A stretch of DNA of 64,000 nucleotides from NCBI GenBank assembly GCA_027257055.1, contig JAPVLO010000232.1, positions 3,100,001 through 3,164,000 of the forward strand. The letters are read 5' to 3'. This document shows, one piece after another, positions 37,101 through 50,315 of the stretch. Source of the stretch: Cephalopachus bancanus (Eukaryota > Chordata > Mammalia > Primates > Tarsiidae). The notes below the pieces were generated by a model. That model saw only the letters and a program-made list of their open reading frames with translations, made no database searches and had not been told where the DNA came from. How positions within the stretch are numbered: the stretch's first letter is position 1; the number at the start of each line of letters is the position of its first letter. The position numbers were made by a program, and so were the translations under genes.

Positions 37101-37954
37101 GAACTGGCATCCAATTCCTGAACAAAACCCGAAACCCACAGGTCATAAGAGAGAAGATAGACAAGTGGGACCTTATTAAACTGACAAGCTTCTGCAAAGC
37201 CAAAGAAACCATCAAGAGAGCAGGGAGACAGCTTACAGACTGGGAAAAAGTATTTGCCAATTCCAGGTCTGACAAAGGCTTAACATCCTGGATCTACAAG
37301 GAACTCAAATGTGCTGAAAAGAAAAAAACAAACAACCCCATTATAAAATGGGCAAAAGATATGAACAGATACTTCACAAAAGAAGACACCTGAGCAGCCA
37401 ACATACACATGAAGAAATGTTCAACCTCACTAATCATCAGGGAGATGCAAATCAAAACCACACTGAGATACCACCTAACTCCAGTCAGAATGGCAATTAT
37501 CAACAACTCAAAAAATAACAGCTGCTGGAGAGGGTGTGGCAAAAAGGGAACACTTCTACACTGTTGGTGGGAGTGTAAACTAGTGCAACCTCTGTGGAAA
37601 GCAGTGTGGCGATTCCTCAAAGCTCTAAAAATCGACCTTCCATATGACCCCGCAATCCCCCTACTGGGAATATACCCTGAAGAACTTAAATCACTCTATA
37701 AAAAAGATACCTGCACACGTATGTTTATCGCAGCGTTGTTCACAATAGCAAGAACCTGGAAACAACCATGCTGCCCATCAAAAGAGGACTGGATTAACAA
37801 AATGTGGTATATATACACGATGCAATGCTACGCAGCCATAAAAAAGAACAAAATCATGAATTTCGCAGCAACCTGGATGGAACTAGAGTCTATAATACTG
37901 AGTGACCTCTCACAGAAACAAAGATCTGAGTATCACATGTTCTCACTCATATAA
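34140..37954 (+). pseudogene. L1 ORF2 (endonuclease and reverse transcriptase), broken
   Basis: Order is kept: endonuclease (SLNVNGLNAPL, CLQETHL, IYAPN in 34140-34580; GNFNTPL and FSDNSG in the next frame to 35136), reverse transcriptase (LIPKPG-like, [29 protein letters not shown] at 36236-36247), and the cysteine-rich end (Cys at 37523 to Cys ending 37576, pattern C-x3-C-x7-H-C-x3-C). At least four frame changes occur (near 34550, 35050, 35220 and 35550) and a stop follows FDKI at 35963-35965. Two catalytic endonuclease residues also look changed: Asp to Asn in GDF (34573-34575) and His to Asn in SDH (34828-34830). No active enzyme is possible. Confidence 0.93.
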
Positions 37955-38156
37955 TGGACCTTGAACATCCAATGTAATAATATAAGAAAATGACTGACGC
38001 TACTGGGAAACTATGGGGGGGGGAGATGGGATTAACCGTAGCAAATATCTGTCTGGGGACGGGGAAACACCTCTTATCAACAGAGTGCCTGAATGAATTG
38101 TATACCTAACCCTTAACTGTACCCAACAAAACCATAATAAAAAATATTTTTTAAAA

Positions 38157-38720
38157 AAATAGTATGGTTTCAGTATTCATCTATTAAATTGATAAAAGTA
38201 TAAGATACTAATTATTAGGACAGAGCAAAACAGGCCCTCCCATATACCACTGTACAGAAGGTAAACTGGTGTGACCAATTTAGAAATCAACCCAACAAAA
38301 CACATGTCTTAAAAGCATCCATATACACTGAGATCTAAAAATGCTACTTTTAGGACTTTTCTTTAGTAACCAAGGCAATATGAAAAGATATTCATTATAG
38401 GATTGTCTAAAATTGAAAAAAATAAATAAATCCAATGGTTAAATAAAATATGTATTCAAAGTATCCTACATAAAAAAAGGAAGGAAAAACAGGACTATAA
38501 ACAGGAAGGACAGGCTGACCTTTTTGGTAGGGAAGAGTGAGGGAGAAAGGCCATCAGAAGAATATTCTACGAAGTGTCAACAGAGAACGTAGCAGAGCAG
38601 TATGCTTATCGGTGGGTTCTGTTGTCTTACTCTTGCTTCTTTCTATTTTCAGAATTAAAAATAAGCATACTTTATAATCAAGGGACAAAAGAAATTGCTT
38701 AAGGTAAGAAAATAAGTATG
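38157..38720 (+). mobile_element. Ancient L1M fragment, right piece
   Basis: Resumes the L1M order after the young L1: 'accactgtacagaaggtaaa', 'ctacttttaggacttttctt', then a 3' part with 'cttctttctattttcagaat'. Same strand as the left piece at 31540-31728. Confidence 0.75.
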
Positions 38721-38929
38721 TTTCTTGATTGTGGTGGTAGTTGCACAATTATATGCATTTGTCAAAACTCATAGAACTGTTTATCAAAAAGTATGAGCTT
38801 AACTATATAAATTTTAAAGATAAATACAAATTAAGCATACTAAAATTTAATAAGTATAAACGTCCTGATACGTGTATACAGTTTTATTATTGTTAATCTT
38901 ATCATGTGGTCAATGTTACTTCCAGGCAT

Positions 38930-39450
38930 TCTATCCAAGCAAATATTAAGAAAAGCACTGAAGAATTTCTGTCTAAGAAAATATAAGCAGCATTATTCAA
39001 AGTAAGAACTAAGTGCAAACACCAGAGGTTGGTTAAATACGACCCAAGAGACTGGGTGATCAGCCCAACCACAGGAGACTGATTATTATAAAGATTCTAG
39101 TCTAGCCATATGATCAAACATCAAGAGCCAGTGAAAACTGATGGTTTAATAGAATAATTAATTTTTTAAAACTCAAAATAGTATGTGAGGGGAAAAAAAA
39201 AACACAAGTTAAAACATACCACATGGTAAAATCCTAATTTTGAATAAGAAATGAGGGAGGGAGGAGCAGGAAGAGGAACAGAGAAGAATTAATATCTGTT
39301 TACATAGACAGAAAAAAGTGTGAATGAAGTATGCTAAGATGTCAACAGCAGTTAGGACATGCATAGTGGGGGTATATGACTTATTAGAACTGTTCCCTAT
39401 CTCCTATAATGAAAAGTTACTACTTCTGTAATCAGGAAAAAAAATATCTT
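38930..39450 (+). mobile_element. Second ancient L1M 3' fragment
   Basis: Contains 'accagaggttggttaaatac', 'aaatcctaattttgaataag' and 'cctataatgaaaagttacta', in order of an old L1 3' end. It may be a duplicate or a separate copy next to the first. Confidence 0.65.
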
Positions 39451-42284
39451 TTAAATATCAATATTACATGTTTATCCTGAACTATGAGATGGAAACATAA
39501 CATGGTATAAAACTTAAAAGAGTAAAGTACTAAATTATTATATGAACAACCCATAAAATTTGTTTTAACAACAATTTGTTGTTATAACAGTTATAGATAG
39601 CATGGAAATTAATTTACCTACTAAATCCTTAATGTATTAGCACCTGGTCCTCCAATTCAATGTATAACATTACCATCCACAGCTATGAAAACACGTGCAC
39701 TAAATAATGTTTCTTTTGTTAATACAATGAGATTAAGAAAAATGCAAAGAAGCCATAACGGACCTTCCATTTTAGTTATTTGGAAAACACTCAGAGAATT
39801 CAGTGCTACAAGTACACTGCTTGAGCCTGAGGACACCAGACCAATCAACAAATTTAATTTTGAAGAGCCGATTACAGTCTAACTAAAGGAAGCACAGAAA
39901 TATGCTCATTCACTTTTCTAAGATATAATCTTAGATTATAGCCAAAAGGATGCACACTAAAGATCGAAGACTTGACAACACCCAACTATAGGCTAGCATC
40001 ACAAATCTTCCCCTTGACTGCAAACAGAATCGATAGTTTGAGATCCACCGGGAACAAAAGCAAGAAACATGGCTACAACACTTTAATGGCACAGTGCTTT
40101 GAAACAGTTAATGTGATGCTGAGAGGAAAAGTCACACGATATGAATCCTGAAACTTAAATAAGCCTAGAATACACTGACTAAGCTAATAGCTGCTGAGGA
40201 TGGAGAGTCACACTCAACTTAGGAAAAGCAGTAAGCCTAACACAAGGAAATAAAACTTGTCTGCAGAACTCTCTAGGAGACAGAGACTCGCTGTAAATGA
40301 ACAAATAAAAACAAAGAGAATTATAGCATTATTTATTGTTATAGAATCATTTCTTTAAAAAAAGAAAATGAAAGGTTTCCCCCATCTGCTCTTTGCTATT
40401 CCTAGAAGAAATGTGTATTGAAAATAGTTTTCAGATCTTGTTAGATTTGGGATAACATGACTGGGTTTGAAAACACTGGGCTTAAGTGGATCATTACAGA
40501 AAACCAGAGTATCCCATAAGCGAGACAAACAAAGAAATAAGGAAAACAAGTTTAAGAAACTCAGAGCAAACATTTTGATGTTTTAACTCAGTGTCGGTAG
40601 CTCGGTTCAAAATAAGTGTAAAAGCATTTTCTTCCTTAAAGAGGTGTCTCTCTTCAAAAAGGACTTGAAGGTGCTTTACAGCAAACAATATAGTAAAGTC
40701 AACATAAGAGAAAACTGGGGTACGGATATGACACATTCATATGTATTCACAGAAACTTTACCTCGCCAAGTATGGCCCTAGGGAGGTCTCTGCAGTGCAG
40801 ACTTTTTGGCATTACTATCCCGTTAGCCCTGACTGCTTCCAGAGACTCAAGGGTGGCATCAAGTGCCTGGCACTGGTAACCCTGTGACATCACAATCACT
40901 TAGCTCACAAGTAATATGCCATCAGGTACAAGGCATGTTAAGGCAAGATTCTGTACTATGGAAAAGCGTGTATATTTTAAATGATAGAGTTCCTTGAAAT
41001 GTCAGCATTCAGTTTTAATAGCTCAGGGTAAAAAACAAAGCAAGGACACACTCAATTTTCCATGGGAGGTACCATGAGACAACTAGTACTGAGAAAAGGC
41101 GACAATTCTGATCAATCTACAGAGGAAATCCCTGTGACTATATTTTCTTATATTATAAGCCTTGGATAATCTGAATCATACATACAAAGAGTTAAGAAAG
41201 ATTAATCTTTCTCAAGGATATGTATATTTCGTAATAGGCAAAATCCACCTACCTAGCTTACAACTCAAATAGGAAGAGCAGCAAATAAGAGTAGGAAACA
41301 GAGCTTTATTGTTTGTCAGGACTACATAAGAGGTGCCATATATACGATCCTAATAAAATTATATGCTGACATAAAACAAAGAAAAAGAACTGGAATATCA
41401 AAGAGGTTGAACCATAAACTTGTAAGGTAACATTACATTTAGAAGGGGTAGACTATGATCACTGTGAATATCAATTAGCTGTAACAGAATAATGAAAGTA
41501 ACCATGTGTTCAATTAATTGAACTCTACACTTTCGTTATAAATGAGAAGCTACATAGGGTTCACTTAGCCTTTACCAAGTGGCATTAATAAACAAAGAAT
41601 TATACTTAACACACTGTTTCCTAAACCATCCCAGAGGGTCACTCATCTAGGAGAACTTAAAAGATACCCAACCTATTATCAACAACATCATACTTTTCAG
41701 TGACTATTTAAAGGCATAAGCATAAGCTTTAAGCAAACCTCAGCTTGCAAAGTTAAACTGCACAAGGTTAAACACCATAACACCCAACGCAGTGTGTACA
41801 CAGACCAGAGAGATGAAAGGCAAAAACCCACTCTTCCAAGAGATTTCTCTATCGGATGTAGGGAGCTCAAACCCAGACCCCAGGATTAGATCAAGTCAGT
41901 TCATGTCGTTTATTTGTTTGGCCTTCCTCAGAAGAGTTTTAAGAACCCTGATGTCCATTTCAGCATTTTCTAAAACTGAAAACCTACTAGAAATAGCCCA
42001 CTGAATGTCCTCTGTCCCTTGGGGTACACCTGCTAAGTCTCTTGAAAAAAAAAAATTAGAAAGTAAGCCCAACAACGAGTAAGGAATGGAGATGCTGGTG
42101 TGCATACGTTGTGAGCAGAGAACAGCCTGGTGGTGTTCTGCTTTAAGTATCTCTGGAAATTCTTTTAGAACATTTGCACAGACCCTAGTACTTCACAAAA
42201 AAGCAAGTGCTAGATGAAATCAGAACCAATGTTATAAGCTTTTCTATAGCTTGGGGGGTGGGAGGTGACTTTGCATTTACTTCT
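39451..42284. other. Intronic sequence, no recognised feature
   Basis: About 2.8 kb, A/T-rich, no nameable transposon. A small imperfect hairpin lies near 39562-39592 (ttgttttaacaaca/tgttgttataacag). No CHCHD3 exon was seen. Confidence 0.5.
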
Positions 42285-42601
42285 CCAGTTTTCTAGTTTG
42301 TTGTTGTTTGAGTTGGAGCCTCACTCTGTCACCCAGGATGGAGTGCAGTGGCACTCTCAGAGCCACCCCAGCGTCGACCTGCTGGGCTCCAGCGATCCTT
42401 TCGCCTTAGTCTTCCAATTAGCTGGAACTATAGGCGTGCATTACCATGCCCAACTAATTTTTGATTTATTGTAGCAACAAGGTCTCGCCAAGTTGCCCAG
42501 GCTGGTCTCAAATCCATGGGCTCAGGCAATCCACTCACCTCAGCCTCTCAAAGTGCTGGGATTACAGGCTGAGCCACCAAACCTGACCAGTTTTATAGTT
42601 T
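42285..42601 (-). mobile_element. Full-length Alu, minus orientation, with duplication
   Basis: Target-site duplications ccagttttctagttt (42285-42299) and ccagttttatagttt (42587-42601), one mismatch. The Alu shows the local subfamily marks ('tttttgatttattgtag', 'acaggctgagccacc'). Confidence 0.93.
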
Positions 42602-43510
42602 TATTTCATCATTCAGAAGTCACGAGCACTGAGACACAGTGGAAGGCTCACCTGGTGAGGAGACAGGAGACCTGGGCACTCGTATTGGCTCTGCTCATCA
42701 CCAATGGCCAGGCACTGGCCTGCCCTAGCACCCAGGTTCCAAAAGTCTCCTTCATAAGGTTTCTGCTGGGCCACCCCTCGCTGACTATCCTGCTCTTGCA
42801 TCTAACAAGACCTCTCGTTGCACTTTCCGTGGCACTGGCTTCTGACTAGCCTTATGCTGCACATGTCGCTCTCCTTAACTGTCGACTCTGGGACAGGACA
42901 AGGGCTTCTCCCCTCTCTGCCTATATATTTGGCTCAAACTAGATCTGTTCTTTCCACAAAGGAAACACACAGGACATGGTGGCTGAGCCAGTGAATTGGA
43001 GGAGGAGACTTTGAGCAAAGTAAGCAGACAAAACTTCCGGAAAGGGAGTCTGTTATGACATGCATGACTTACTGCCACACATGTGGCATCATGTGGATAT
43101 GCTGCTGAAGCTCTGAACTCAGTGCTGCCAGCGTGTTAAGAATACGCAACCTAGGAGCAATCAGCAAGTCCTTGTACTAGACACTCAGAAAGTGGAAGAG
43201 GCCACCAGGAGGGCTCCATTCATGCATGTCTCCACCAACAGTGATACTGTGCTAATCAGCAAAATGACTGTTGGAGATGAGATTTTATTAGTGAAATGGC
43301 CCATTAGCTAGAATGATTAATGCTAGGGATGGGCTCTTATTAATAAAATGAAAGCAATCAAAAGACAGAAGGGATGGCTGCCATATGATTAAGACATTCC
43401 TGCATCTGCTACAGGAGCAGGTGATGAGAATCCAGGGAGGTCAACAGCTTCACCAAAAGATGGTGCCTTGGAACCAACCTTACCATGGCTCTGGAGTCAC
43501 TCGCTGAAGA
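42602..43510. other. Intronic sequence, no recognised feature
   Basis: No named repeat. The 118-codon plus frame from 42493 runs out of the Alu and is not a gene. Confidence 0.5.
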
Positions 43511-43727
43511 CAGTGACTCCCACCTGTGGCACTCCTGACATCTTGGACCAGACAATTCTTTGCTGTGGAGCTGTCCTGCATACTGCAGAAAGTTTTGCAG
43601 CATCTTGGCCTCTAACCTGTGTAGCCTAGGAGCACAACGCCCACCATGAGTTGTGGCAACCAAAAATGTCTCCAGACATTGCCCAATGTCCCCTAGGACC
43701 TCAAACTGCCCCCTACTGAGGACCATG
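43511..43727 (-). mobile_element. MER5A hAT DNA transposon
   Basis: Reverse-complement MER5A with 'cactcctgacatcttggacc', 'acaattctttgctgtggagc' and 'caaccaaaaatgtctccaga'. The ends resemble the hAT inverted repeats. The 105-codon minus frame over it is not a gene. Confidence 0.92.
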
Positions 43728-45339
43728 ATTTAAAGGGATTGTTGGTAGTCTGAGGCCAACTCCAAGGAGCCCTACCTGTCTTAGGGGAAACTTTCCTGCA
43801 AAGAGTGTTTTAAAAAATGGAAAACTGGGACTTCGTTGAGTTCTGTGTAATGTCTAATATGGTCATTTTGACCTGCTTGCTAATAACATTTGTTCAGTGA
43901 ATGTGTGCATATTGTAGAAGGGATCTGGGCCTGCCTGTTACAATCTGGTAGGAGGGCTGGACTGCAAAGGCACAATGTTCAAAAGAATGACAGTGGCTCC
44001 CATCTACGGAAAGGACGAATCACAACCCAGGGAGAGAGAAAACTGGAGCTTTTAATTCATTATTTTTGGACTAAAGAAGAAAAATAAAAAACATGTACAA
44101 AAGCCCCTTCTCTTCCATAGCTCCCGATAAAATCAGCACTGAGGTTTTTTGTACATATGATTCTGAATCCACTGAACTCATGTTCAGTTCTGGTAGGACT
44201 GCGATTCAGCTGACATATACTTGTTGTTTAACATCTGCTCTGCTTGGGTAGGGACTATGCCATACCTGATGTTAAATATTTTATATATCATTCCTGAGAA
44301 CATGTTGTGATTCCATTATAACTTACAAGCTCCATGTTACAGGAACATGGCGTCTCAACATGAAACTTCAGTATGAAGGTGCTGAGACACATCTCCTCAT
44401 CAGTCCAGTGGCAGGAATTCTGTGCTCCTCTCCCAACATGCATTTCAGACAAGAACACCCGTCACAATCTCCAACACACAAGAAACATTAAACACATGCT
44501 GAATCGAAAGTGAGATGAACTGTTCAAGATTCAGAGTTCTCACATAAGCAGTTTTATCTTCTCTAATGACCCTGGCATCAGCTACTACATGTTTATGAAA
44601 GACAGGGTGGTTATAAACAGGCATCAAGCTAAAAGAAAAACCATGTGGAATCAAATCCAGCAACTGAATACAGAACAAATAAAGCTCCAGAAAACTATGT
44701 TCTATAAAACAAATATGGATTCTGTGCCACAGCATCATTAGCAAGCTTAAAAATATTATATCTGAGAATTATAACTGAGAGAGGAAAAAGTAGTAAAAGG
44801 AACCAGTCAATAAAAACTGTGTGATTACAGGGACTTGGAGTAGGAAGGGGCTTTTATTATCAAATTCAGCTGTAGCACAGATTAGTGTTATCAGCACTGA
44901 ATGCTACCATCAAGCATCAAAGCAGGATGGCCTCAACTCTAAACCACAGCTGTTAAGGTATGGAGCGGGAAGACACCACGCATTTTGAGTTATGTAACTT
45001 AAGGAGCAATTACAGTAAACTGCCTCGATCTTCTTATTCCATATTGTGGGGAATAAAGCTTCTACTTCCAGGCACTCACATAAAATCTTGTTTTACCATG
45101 GAGATTAAAAATCTCAGAAGCACTCTGACATAGAGATGCTAGTTAAACGGCACTATCTGCGTCAAGGTATTTGGTGTCAGTGATCTGACAAATAAATTGA
45201 ACAACACCTACTACACAACTTCTGAATCTCTTTTCTTGTATTAAACTGTATTTGTTTGATTTAATTTTAGATTTAATGTTCACGCTATCGGGACTAATTG
45301 GCCAGTCAACCTCTTTTCTTGCAATTTGAGCTTGCAATT
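43728..45339. other. Intronic sequence, no recognised feature
   Basis: About 1.6 kb with nothing nameable. Confidence 0.5.
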
Positions 45340-45480
45340 CAGAGCTGGAAAAAACATCCAGAGATTACCCAGTTCATTCTGCAGGAAGTAGATGAGGCTC
45401 CAAGTCTGTTGTTGGCCAAGGGAATTCTGGAAGGTTCTGAGACCCCTGCCTCCTGACAGCAGAGTAGTCCTATTACTCTT
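45340..45480 (-). repeat. L3/MIR3-like relic
   Basis: Contains 'cagagctggaaaaaacatcc' followed by 'gattacccagttcattctgc', like the old 'gagctggaagggacc' family. Tentative. Confidence 0.5.
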
Positions 45481-45548
45481 CAACATTGTTTCATCTCATG
45501 CTGGCTTGAAGTGAAGAGAAGAAAAGGCAAACAATAGTTATGCACTCA

Positions 45549-45859
45549 GCATAAAGAGATTTATTTTATTTTATTTTATTTTATTTTTTTGTTGGAGTCT
45601 CACTCTGTCACCCAGACTGGAGTGCAGTGGCCGCTTCCAGCCACCACAGCCTCGACCTGCTGGGCTCCAGCGATCCTTCCGCCTCTGCCTTCTAAGTAGC
45701 CGGAATTATGGACATGCGCTACCACGCCTGGCTGATTTTTTGATTTATTGTAGAGATGAGGTCTCGCACCTGCGGGCTCAGGCAATCCACTCACCTCAGC
45801 CTCCCAAAGGCGCAGGATTACAGGCTGAGCCACCGAGCCTGGCTGCATAAAAAGATTTT
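45549..45859 (-). mobile_element. Full-length young Alu, minus orientation
   Basis: Near-identical flanks gcataaagagat (45549-45560) and gcataaaaagat (45845-45856). The tail is an (ATTTT)n run. It has a small deletion after 'gaggtctcgc' compared with the other copies. Confidence 0.93.
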
Positions 45860-48187
45860 TAAAGACTTTCTGCAACAGTTAATGCAGTCTACACTGAAAA
45901 TATTTTCAACACCACCTACATACTATGTCAGCCGAGGTCTTCTGGGATGCAGACGCTGAAACAAATAAAGGACAAGCGACTAATGACAGGGAATGTCTGG
46001 GAAGACCAAGGAGGGAGGTAGGAGAGCTTCAGATGGTACTGCAGGTCTGACTGGCAACAGGAGAGAAGGAAGGAAGGATTCCACGACCAGTGGCTCTGAG
46101 CAAATCCCAGCCAGACTGACAGGAAGCCCAAGAGCTCAAGGGGCGTGGGGGTGGGGGGGGTCCCTGATGTGCAGCAGCTTGACGCTGCCAGCCTACTGTA
46201 CCACACCTTCCAAGCAGCTTCTCTCTTAAGGACAGACCTGAAGAGCACACCCCATGGCACCCACAATATCAGACCTGCTCATTCGTGCAGAACAAAATGG
46301 CAACAACAAACTTGGGGCAGGTCTTATCCACTTGGAACAGCACATAAACCAGCAAGCCAAGAGGAAGGTCCCACGTGTCTGTACACATCAACCCCCTTAG
46401 AATTCCTTCCCTTATGCAGGCCAGGCCAAATAAGCCCGACTGGACCTATGGAATGACATCGGATCCCTAAGTTCTAAGTAGGAGAAAAGCAGCAAAAGAG
46501 GCATCGGACGATGAAAGCTTTAATTCCATCTTGGCTGCTAACTTGTGGTCTTGGGCAAATCACGCAGTCTTTTTGGGTCTGTTTTCTTATTTGTAAAATT
46601 CAGGGGCAGGCTAAATAATATCTAAGATCCCTCTTACAGTCACATTTTATGCATTACATTTACCACAACATTCCTTCTATTATTCATTTTGAATCTACTA
46701 AATAGCTAGGCTAGAGGAAATTCAATAAACACTTGTGTACTGCTGCCAAGCTGCTAGGATACAGCAAGCACACATTCAACAATATTTGGAAATAACCGTG
46801 TGTATGTGACACTTGGCTGCCAGGGGCAGACTGCGTGGCAAAAGCGATGCTCCCTCTCTGCCTGACTTGGCACTGGTGGTGACTTTGCAACTACTAGCAC
46901 AGGACCTAAGCAATATTAGCTGGGCTGTTTCTTGAAACTGCACCACCTGGCAAATTCAGATAGGTGAGACGGGCTGGAAGGGGCGACTTCCCTAAAACAG
47001 GTTCAACTCACTGCTGCTAACCAAATCACACTAGTTCTCATTTTATACGTAAAAATGAGTAAGGCCAGGAAATAATCAGGTGTCCTCATGTATGAGTCTT
47101 TACAGAGGCTGGCACCATCACATCATAAGCACATTTAGCTTATGCAAACCCAGATGACCAGGGTAGGAGGAGGACGGAGTGATTTAAGCAGTGCCCAGGA
47201 TTCCGGCCACTCCACAGGAAAGCCCAGGCAGGAGATACAGCAACGCTGCTCACCTTGTCTCACTCCCAACGTGCCCTCAGAGCGAGCCTCTCCTACCAGG
47301 AATGGAATCCTAGTCATTGAAGTTATGCAGGTCTCATTCACAAGTCTTTAAGTGAAACCAACGTTTGCATCTAAAGCTCATCTAAAGAAACTTCTGATAA
47401 TGGAAGAAATAACGGAAGCTGCGCTGAACTCCTAGGAATCATTTTGAACAACAAAAAAAGCTTACCTTATATGAAGATTTGAAAACTAAAGACGCAACTT
47501 CACTGTATTACAAGAAACAATGGAATTTGAAAAAGCATTTAAAAAATAAAAATTACTTCTAAGAAAATCCTTAGCCATGGCCACTGGTTACGACACCCGG
47601 CATGGCACAGCATCACAGCTTCCTCAGTTCAACAGTGAGGGGTTCACAAAAATACTTAGCCTTCGTTCAAAGCCTTCAGCTCACCTGACTGAGGAGAGGA
47701 GACTGAGACAATATTGTGAGAATAACCAGTGACGACCTCAAGCTTAAACAGAGCAAGAAGGGAAAAAAAGGTCTTAAAAGGCAGGGATGAAAAGAAGAGA
47801 AGGCACCCAGGCACGAACTATGAGACAGAGCATCAGGGTGTACAAGTGGGATGGAAATAAGCCAGGTCAGCACTGCAAAGCTGGCAGGAAAGGGACAGAG
47901 GACCACCCTTGGCCACCTGGGGAGAAGCTGTGCCGAGGGGAGGCAGTCACAGTGCCATCCGCTGCAGTCCTGAGGCCTGGCTGGCTTACACCTATCCTTG
48001 TTCTCATCCCTATTTGTACTCTGGAATGGGAAGCCCATAACGAAGCAGAGACCCCCGGAACCTCAAATTCTGGGAACCCTGGGACATGGTGAGGGGTAGG
48101 TGGGAGTGGGGGTCTTTTGACCACAGGTTTACTGTCAAGAAACTCAGGAATGCACATAACCAGAATGTTAACTTACAATTTTTAATA
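45860..48187. other. Intronic sequence with one MIR-like relic
   Basis: A MIR3-like piece on the plus strand spans about 46510-46660 ('tcttgggcaaatcacgcagt'). The rest, including G/C-richer patches near 46000-46300 and 47800-48100 with overlapping frames on both strands, has no recognisable domain. Confidence 0.5.
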
Positions 48188-48513
48188 TTTGTCGCTTTTA
48201 TTTATTTATTTGTTTGTTTATTTAGAGTTGGAGTCTCACTCTGTCGCCCAGACTGGAGTGCAGTGGCACGCTCCTAGCCATCGCAGCCTTGACCTGCTGG
48301 GCTCCAGTGATCCTTCCGCCTTAGCCTTCCAAGTAGTTGGAACTATAGGCATGTACTACATGCCTGGCTAATTTTTGATTTATTGTAGAGACAAGGTCTC
48401 AAGTTGACCGGGCGGGTCTTGAATCCACAGGCTCAGGAAATCCACTCACCTTGTCCTCCCAAAGTGCGGGGATTACAGGCTGAGCCAACGAGCCCGGCCT
48501 TTTGTTGCTTTTA
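48188..48513 (-). mobile_element. Full-length young Alu, minus orientation
   Basis: Duplications tttgtcgctttta (48188-48200) and tttgttgctttta (48501-48513), one mismatch. Tail of TTTA/TTTG units. Local subfamily marks present. Confidence 0.94.
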
Positions 48514-48570
48514 AAGACCCACAGCTACATAATCACACTAGAAAGCCTCACAACACAGCAACATGAAGTA

Positions 48571-49440
48571 CTATCATCCTTCAGCAGAGGGTGGGTTCAA
48601 AACACCTAATATCAAATCCACAGACACGCTAGTCCCTGATGTGAATGGCACAGTGTGGCATAATATTTGCATCTAACCTAAGCACATTCTCCCATATACA
48701 TTAAGTCATCTATAGATCACTTATGGGGAGATCAAAAAGAAAAAACCCCAGAATTATCCTTTGGAGGGTGTGTCTCTTGTAGTCCAGGCTTCCCCAGCTA
48801 GGTAAGTGTTCTAGGAACCCATCAGCATCAGTGGACCAACTAGCACTGTTGTGAGAGATTGAGTTCAGTTTTAGTGAAATTTTTTTGGAGATTCTTTCAA
48901 CGCATTTGCCCATTTCATGGTGGGTGATTTACAAGTGCACCTGTCCACACCACACTGAGAGTGCAGCAGTTTTAGACTGAAAACGGCATTACCTCCATGT
49001 CCCACCCTCCCTATTCACTTGATCTCACACTGAGTGACTTTTTTTTGTTTCCCCAGATGAAAAAAGTCCTTAAAGGGAAAGGTTTTGCCAGTATAGAAGA
49101 GATGGAACAAAAAAATGGCAGAAGCACTAAACAGTATCCAAATGGGTGAGCTCAAAAACTATTCTGAGCAGTGGAAAAACTGTTGCTAGGTGTATTGCAT
49201 CAAATGAAGGCGACTGAAGTTTAAACATGTAAGAATAAATACACAATTTTTTATAAATAAATTCAATTTGGGGGGAGGTCCTCCCTTCATATTATATCTA
49301 ATATGATATAAATGCTATGTAAATAGCTATTATATGGGTTTTTTTTATTGTTGTATTGCTATTTTCCTTTTTGGCATCTATTTTCCATCTGTGGTTGGTT
49401 GAATCCTCAATCCATGGAGACAAAGGGCCAAGTGTAATAT
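48571..49440 (+). mobile_element. MER2 (Tigger-type) element split by a mariner
   Basis: MER2 left part spans 48571-48724 ('aatatttgcatctaacctaa', 'taagtcatctatagatcact'). The right part spans about 49290-49440 ('aaatgctatgtaaatagcta', 'tgtggttggttgaatcctca'). The two pieces are in order and on the same strand, with the mariner remnant between them. Confidence 0.82.
48725..49289 (+). mobile_element. Mariner remnant inside MER2
   Basis: On the plus strand from about 49000, one frame reads PPYSLDLTLSDFFLFPQMKK then VLKGKGFASIEEMEQK, the C-terminal part of a mariner transposase including the last catalytic Asp region. The worn end (49230-49289) reads 'aataaattcaatttgggggg', like a mariner terminal repeat. 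Frames are broken, with a stop at about 49146. Confidence 0.85.
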
Positions 49441-50258
49441 GGTTTCTTCACAAACATTTTTATTTTTATTTTTTACAGTTACAGAAACAGCTTCAGACAA
49501 GAGACCTGTCTGACATCTACACGTTGGAAGAGCTGTCTCATGAACACAGAATTTCTGACACTTCCCACAGGAGCTCACCAGGCAGACCCTTCTCCAGGTG
49601 TGAACCCAACAGTAAAAAGCAACTTCATGATGTTGATCTGGCTTTGCCTTCTAGGGAGTCAGAGCATTATTAACTAACTACCTGACATGGGAATCCTGTC
49701 TGCTTTATGGTTATGGGCTATCATTTTAACCATAGATCGCCTTTCTGGTTTCAAAATCATCCTCCTGTGGTTGTGGTTCTCATTAATCCATCATTTGATC
49801 AGATGCTAGAAAGCTCCTAGCAACTGCTCAGACTGAGAAACAAAGTGGTCAGATTCCAGTTCACAGGAAAGTGGTTCCCACTCTTAAGCCCTCTAAACCA
49901 CGTGAGAATATATCGAATGTAAAATGATGATCTTGGTGACAAACCGTGAATGACATCTGATGCCATATTTCTCAGCTATCAAAAATACACAAACAAAAAG
50001 AGAATGAATCATATACATCTGAAGCAGGAATAAACCTTAGAAACCAAAGCCCTCAGATTTTAAAGATAATAGGAACATAAAGCAAGCCAGATATAAGTTA
50101 AGAGCAGAAGACAGATGATCTTGACTCATCTTTTAAAGTAGACATACGAAACAATATCTCAGATATATTTTTAAAACCTACCTGTGAATAAGGAAGGATC
50201 CCAAAATAAAACTTCTTAATATATTACTCCAAACATCACATTTCCAGGCACCCCTGCC

Positions 50259-50315
<57 letters not shown>

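Larger units (their letters stand above)
31729..38156 (+). mobile_element. Full-length LINE-1, inactive, antisense to CHCHD3
   Basis: About 6.43 kb with all L1 parts: a G/C-rich 5' UTR beginning gagcggaagcagcaagatgg, ORF1, a short spacer, ORF2, a short 3' UTR with a G-run at 38015, and an A-rich tail. It is flanked by 13-bp duplications with one mismatch (aaatactatggtt at 31716-31728, aaatagtatggtt at 38157-38169). Both reading frames are broken, so it cannot move. Its 3' UTR is only about 200 nt, unlike human L1PA. It lies in an intron antisense to the host gene, the usual tolerated orientation, and inserted into an older L1M copy. Confidence 0.97.

Noticed and set aside
43409..43726. 105-codon minus-strand frame
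   Set aside because: Almost wholly inside the MER5A DNA transposon.
49480..49597. Possible plus-strand exon with acceptor ttttacag and donor CAG|gtgtga
   Set aside because: No protein similarity, opposite strand to the host gene, and T-rich acceptor-like sequence is common in A/T-rich introns.
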